From an uncultured Oscillospiraceae bacterium (GTDB lineage Bacteria; Bacillota; Clostridia; Oscillospirales; Ruminococcaceae), in assembly GCA_934466475.1 (NCBI GenBank), contig CAKSLI010000003.1, positions 139,943 to 203,942 of the forward strand: DNA of 64,000 nt, read 5' to 3'. The translations under genes and the position numbers were made by a program. Below, piece after piece: positions 60,984 through 64,000 of the stretch (positions within the stretch are counted from its first letter, which is position 1; every line of letters starts with the position of its first letter). The notes beneath the pieces were generated by a model. The model saw only the letters and a list, made by a program, of their open reading frames with translations, had not been told where the DNA came from and did not search any database.

Positions 60984-62195
60984 TCAGTATTCACCCGAGA
61001 GAAGGAAATCCGCAACGTGCATTGTTTTGATTCCCTCGTAGTTACCGCCGGCAAAATCATCTGTCAGCAGTACATATTTGGGGTAGTTGTCGTGAATGTC
61101 GAGCAGGCGCTCATACTCACGCTTTGCGGTTTTCTCGGTCTTTATCTCCTGCGTTACCTGGACGTATATTTTCTCGTTCTGGCGGCTTGCCACGAAATCT
61201 ATCTCGCCGTCAGCGGTCCTTCCGATATTGACGGTATAGCCCCTGCGGCAGAGTTCAAGGTACACCACATTTTCAAGGCTTGCTGCCACGGTGTCGGAAT
61301 TATAACCGAGCACGCTGTATCGCAGCGAAGTATCGGCAAGGTAGAACTTCTCCTGCGTTTTCAGGACTTCTCTTCCCTGGAGGTCATATCGTGAACAACG
61401 GTGCAGAAGATAAGCCTTTTCGAGCTTTTCAAGATAGCTGTATACGGTTTCGTTATCCAGCGAACGCCTTTCGGATTTCAGATAATCGGATATGGATTTT
61501 GCAGAGAATGTATTCCCGACATTGCTGAAAGTATATTTCACCACACGTTCAAGCTGGTCGATTTTACGAACCTGATTTCTTTTAACAATATCCGAGAAAA
61601 TAGTTGAATTATAAATATCCCGGACGATAGTGTAAACCTCGTCCTGCGAATACTCCTGCAAGTGAGTTGCGGGAAATCCTCCCAGTCTGATGTAATTGCC
61701 GAGCTCCTCACGGGAGGTTCCGACAGCACTGTACGTCTGCTTGAATGTCAGATATTCCGCAAAGGAAAGCGTGTATATTCTGAAAGCGATATACCTGCCT
61801 GTAAGGTAAGTGGAGATCTCTGAGGACATCATACGGGAGTTTGATCCGGTCACATAGACGTCAACGTCAAAGTCCGAAGCCAGCGAATTCACGACCTTCT
61901 CCCAGCCCTGAATCTCCTGGATCTCATCAAGGAACAGATATGTCTTGCCGTCAGCTGACAGACGGGATTTGAGTTCATCGTATATCTGCTTTGCAGTCGC
62001 TCCATCGTACTCCATGGAATCAAATCGGTAGGACAGAATCTGCTCTCCCGGTACGTTATGTTCGCTTTTCAGCCTTTCCATTATCATTTTCAGTATCGTA
62101 GACTTTCCGCAGCGACGCACTCCGGTGAGTATTTTTACGAATGGCGTGTCAACATACGCCATGATTTTATCTACATACATTGGTCTTTCAATCAT
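60984..62195 (-). CDS. AAA+ ATPase with DUF4143 (AAA_14 family), copy 1
   Basis: 403 residues from ATG 62195 (GGAGGTGTTACAA before it). N-terminal AAA_14 domain with Walker A TGVRRCGKST (about 24-33), Walker B TYLFLDEIQEI and sensor YVTGSNSRMM; LTGRYIAFRIYTLSFAEYL links to the C-terminal DUF4143 domain, whose DGEIDFVASR and KIYVQVTQEI form a PD-(D/E)XK-nuclease-like core. The family is common in accessory regions of gut anaerobes; its role is not established. The second copy lies 196 bp upstream. Confidence 0.9.
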   Translation of the reverse strand: MIERPMYVDKIMAYVDTPFVKILTGVRRCGKSTILKMIMERLKSEHNVPGEQILSYRFDSMEYDGATAKQIYDELKSRLSADGKTYLFLDEIQEIQGWEKVVNSLASDFDVDVYVTGSNSRMMSSEISTYLTGRYIAFRIYTLSFAEYLTFKQTYSAVGTSREELGNYIRLGGFPATHLQEYSQDEVYTIVRDIYNSTIFSDIVKRNQVRKIDQLERVVKYTFSNVGNTFSAKSISDYLKSERRSLDNETVYSYLEKLEKAYLLHRCSRYDLQGREVLKTQEKFYLADTSLRYSVLGYNSDTVAASLENVVYLELCRRGYTVNIGRTADGEIDFVASRQNEKIYVQVTQEIKTEKTAKREYERLLDIHDNYPKYVLLTDDFAGGNYEGIKTMHVADFLLSGEY

Positions 62196-62217
62196 TTGTA
62201 ACACCTCCGTTGCGATT

Positions 62218-62246
62218 ATTATACCACTTTGCTACAAAAAAATCAA
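62218..62246 (-). promoter_or_regulatory. Sigma-A promoter for ATPase copy 1
   Basis: TTGATT, 17-bp spacer, TGG-TATAAT on the minus strand. Confidence 0.7.
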
Positions 62247-62277
62247 CACTTTTGCGGTTATAAATCGCAAAAGTGTT
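62245..62277. promoter_or_regulatory. Perfect 12-bp inverted repeat at the -35 of ATPase copy 1
   Basis: AACACTTTTGCG-GTTATAAAT-CGCAAAAGTGTT, starting at the -35 hexamer. Likely an operator, or a terminator for transcripts coming from copy 2. Confidence 0.55.
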
Positions 62278-62291
62278 CGGAGAGAATTATA

Positions 62292-62372
62292 TTAGCAGAC
62301 TATTTTCGGCTTTTCGCAGCTTTTTTCTGTTGCTTTTCTTTTTTCATGCAGTGTTTCTTTGATCTTATTCAT
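62292..62372 (-). pseudogene. 5' fragment related to the membrane protein at 59552
   Basis: ATG 62372 opens MNKIKETLHEKRKATEK, which matches MSKIKETLHEKRKTTED of the gene at 59552-60061, and then runs into a stop after 26 codons. The DNA upstream is also alike. It is the remains of a duplicated gene, broken next to the ATPase genes. Confidence 0.7.
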
Positions 62373-62391
62373 AGTAAATTCCCAATTCGTT

Positions 62392-63690
62392 TTATAAATC
62401 CATCGACGATTCATCAAGCAGGAACTGCTCGATACCTATATACAGCACACCTTTTTCATCATGCCACGGAATGATCCTGTCCTTAACAACAACTATCTTT
62501 TTGAACGAGTCTGCCACACGGTACAGCGAGTTAGTTTCCTGCAGGCGCTTCTCTTCATCGGAAATGGAAAGCGCCGACTGCACATAATATTTCTTGCTGC
62601 CTTTGCTTGCAACAAAGTCTATTTCGAGCCTGGAGCGGACGCTCTTTCCGGATTCGTCTCGGTGGTTGTATTCCACAACGCCCACATCAACGTTGAAATC
62701 ACGATATCGCAGCTCGTTGTAAATGATGTTTTCCATGATGTGGTTTTCCTCCTGCTGGCGAAAATTCAGCCGTGCATTGCGAAGTCCCACATCGCTGAAA
62801 TAGTATTTGAGCGGCGAGCCAATGTATTTTCTGCCCTTGACATCATAGCGCTCCGCCTTTGAAATCATGAAAGAATCAATGAAGAAATCGAGGTATCTCG
62901 CTACCGTTGCGGAATCAATATCAATCTGACGGACGCTGTGGAACGTCTTTGCAATATTGCTCGGGTTAGTCAGCGAACCTATCGAAGATGAGATTATATT
63001 CAGCAGTTCGTCAAGTACGGATTTCTCGTGAAGTATCTTGTTCCGCTCGACAATATCGCTGATGTAGATTTTGTCGAACAGATCCTGGAGATACTGCGCT
63101 TTTTCCTCATGGGTCTTTTTCCGCATAATAAACGGCATTCCGCCATATGTGAAGTACTCCTGCCATGCGTTATGCCTGTCACCGTCGTATGCATTATAGA
63201 ACTCGCTGAACGACAGCGGATACACCCTTATTTCATCGCCTCTGCCGCGGAATTCTGTCAATATATCTGATGACAGCATTCTTGAATTACTGCTGGTCAC
63301 ATAAACGTCAATGTTCTCATGCTTCATCAGCCCGAGAACTACGTCAACAAAGCTGATTTTATCTTCGGCGTTTTCGATATATGGATTTTGCACCGGTACG
63401 ACTTTCTGAATTTCGTCAAGGAACACATAATAATTCTTGCTGTCGTCGGAGGTTTTCTGCCTGAGGTACTCTCCCAGTTCAATCGGATTTCTGTACCGGA
63501 TATTCTCGATTTCATCAAGTGCCAGTTCAATGATCTGATCGTCGCTTATGCCCTGCGATTTCAGATGAACCTTGTAAATATTGAACAGCAGGTAGGATTT
63601 ACCGCAGCGGCGTATTCCGGTTATTACCTTTACCATTCCGTTATCTTTTCGGCTGATAAGCTTGTCAAGGTACTTCTTGCGTTCTATCAT
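62392..63690 (-). CDS. AAA+ ATPase with DUF4143 (AAA_14 family), copy 2
   Basis: 432 residues. Walker A TGIRRCGKSY at 24-33, Walker B YYVFLDEIQKV, sensor YVTSSNSRMLS, then FRGRGDEIRVYPLSFSEFY and a C-terminal DUF4143 part with SRLEIDFVASKGSKKYYVQ (nuclease-like core; Asp and Gln present). Only moderately similar to copy 1, so the pair is an old divergence or separate acquisitions rather than a fresh duplication. AGGAG precedes the ATG. It has its own promoter (63744-63772). Confidence 0.9.
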   Translation of the reverse strand: MIERKKYLDKLISRKDNGMVKVITGIRRCGKSYLLFNIYKVHLKSQGISDDQIIELALDEIENIRYRNPIELGEYLRQKTSDDSKNYYVFLDEIQKVVPVQNPYIENAEDKISFVDVVLGLMKHENIDVYVTSSNSRMLSSDILTEFRGRGDEIRVYPLSFSEFYNAYDGDRHNAWQEYFTYGGMPFIMRKKTHEEKAQYLQDLFDKIYISDIVERNKILHEKSVLDELLNIISSSIGSLTNPSNIAKTFHSVRQIDIDSATVARYLDFFIDSFMISKAERYDVKGRKYIGSPLKYYFSDVGLRNARLNFRQQEENHIMENIIYNELRYRDFNVDVGVVEYNHRDESGKSVRSRLEIDFVASKGSKKYYVQSALSISDEEKRLQETNSLYRVADSFKKIVVVKDRIIPWHDEKGVLYIGIEQFLLDESSMDL

Positions 63691-63710
63691 CTCTTTACTC
63701 CTCTTTCGGC

Positions 63711-63730
63711 AAAAATGCGTATTGATACAA
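63711..63730. repeat. Direct repeat near the ATPase promoter, copy 1
   Basis: AAAAATGCGTATTGATACAA, repeated with one change at 63798-63816. The two copies flank the promoter and may be binding sites for a regulator. Confidence 0.5.
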
Positions 63731-63743
63731 TTATATCGATTCT

Positions 63744-63772
63744 ATTATATCATGCTCAAGGTCAGAAGTCAA
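63744..63772 (-). promoter_or_regulatory. Sigma-A promoter for ATPase copy 2
   Basis: TTGACT, 17-bp spacer, TGA-TATAAT on the minus strand. Confidence 0.75.
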
Positions 63773-63797
63773 TATACATTGATGACTTTCTTTCGAT

Positions 63798-63816
63798 AAA
63801 AATGCGTATTTATACA
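63798..63816. repeat. Direct repeat near the ATPase promoter, copy 2
   Basis: AAAAATGCGTATTTATACA, the partner of the repeat at 63711-63730, on the other side of the promoter. Confidence 0.5.
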
Positions 63817-63866
63817 CAAATTTCGTAAGTAACTTATTTCTTGCCGTTATCCGCACTTTTGATATA

Positions 63867-64000
63867 TTATTCCATTCGCCAAATATATTTTGCAACACTT
63901 TCTTTTGAAATTCTCCACTGTTTCCCCACCCTGAACGCCTCGATCTCACCGCTCTGCACCAACCGCAGAGCGGTGTTTTTTCCTATATGCAGAAGCACCT
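63867..64000 (-). CDS. Excisionase-type HTH_17 DNA-binding protein, 5' end outside the window
   Basis: The minus-strand frame is open from the window edge to the TAA at 63867. It reads LLHIGKNTALRLVQSGEIEA, then FRVGKQWRISKESVAKYIWR, the standard excisionase/MerR-like HTH_17 (helix-turn-helix with a recognition wing). Such small proteins help phage or conjugative-element integrases, or act as local regulators. With two MITEs and decaying genes nearby, this marks the side of an accessory or mobile region. Confidence 0.8.
   Translation of the reverse strand, partial: VLLHIGKNTALRLVQSGEIEAFRVGKQWRISKESVAKYIWRME

Overview
The window looks like a low-GC-phylum (Firmicutes/Bacillota) chromosome of the Oscillospiraceae, most likely a Ruminococcus or close relative from a gut or rumen. 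Reasons: a large secreted protein ending in a type I dockerin (cellulosome-type assembly), a sporulation gene (yunB) at the left edge, class III FBPase, anaerobic class III ribonucleotide reductase, many DUF families typical of gut clostridia (DUF951, DUF3793, DUF3877), moderate GC, and strong AGGAGG-type ribosome binding sites. Genus is inference; family-level placement is fairly safe.

Layout. 1-6000: a minus-strand housekeeping run DUF951-prfA-sua5/tsaC-coaE-lytic transglycosylase-M18 aminopeptidase, then a remarkable intergenic block of three covarying hairpins (624-968) and the start of yunB. 6000-10700: single minus-strand genes for an NSS-type Na+ symporter, a chemoreceptor and a sugar acetyltransferase. 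10700-16200: a plus-strand operon PHP phosphoesterase-malic enzyme-TSCPD protein-metF-MetH activation protein, bracketed by two MITEs, then a TetR gene. 16200-23200: minus-strand dnaG followed by two tandem RpoD-type sigma factors, YigZ, L31 and a phosphohexomutase. 23300-25200: plus-strand DUF3793-flavodoxin unit with a palindromic operator, and DUF3877. 25200-31230: dockerin protein, LysR unit, a hairpin-rich insertion, hemerythrin and tRNA-Ser. 31390-39000: branching enzyme, TetR, GH95 enzyme and a two-gene unit of unknown function. 39000-51600: minus-strand operons nrdD-nrdG-dut, rpiB-upp and parE-parC-fhs-tsaE-tsaB. 51700-59260: acetyltransferases, an uncharacterised Cys-rich protein behind a second type of MITE, acylphosphatase, FBPase, a C39-like protein and a UvrA2-type ABC protein. 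59260-64000: an accessory, decaying segment with two MITE copies, a barnase-like RNase pseudogene split by one of them, a candidate small RNA, two AAA+DUF4143 ATPases, a duplicated gene fragment, and the end of an excisionase-type HTH protein.

How the parts work together. Translation and tRNA modification are well represented: RF1, TsaC, TsaB and TsaE (three of the four usual t6A proteins), tRNA-Ser and L31. One-carbon metabolism appears twice: metF with the MetH reactivation protein, and fhs. Deoxynucleotide supply (nrdDG, dut) and uracil salvage (rpiB, upp) lie close together. Nearly every promoter I could find is a sigma-A type with a 17-bp spacer, and most carry a TGn extended -10.

The strongest unexplained signals are the covarying triple hairpin at 624-968, the MITE families with intact 4-bp target duplications (one copy rewrites the last codons of a gene, another interrupts an RNase gene), the GTTAG-N6-CTAAC operator shared by two unlinked loci, and the tandem sigma factors.
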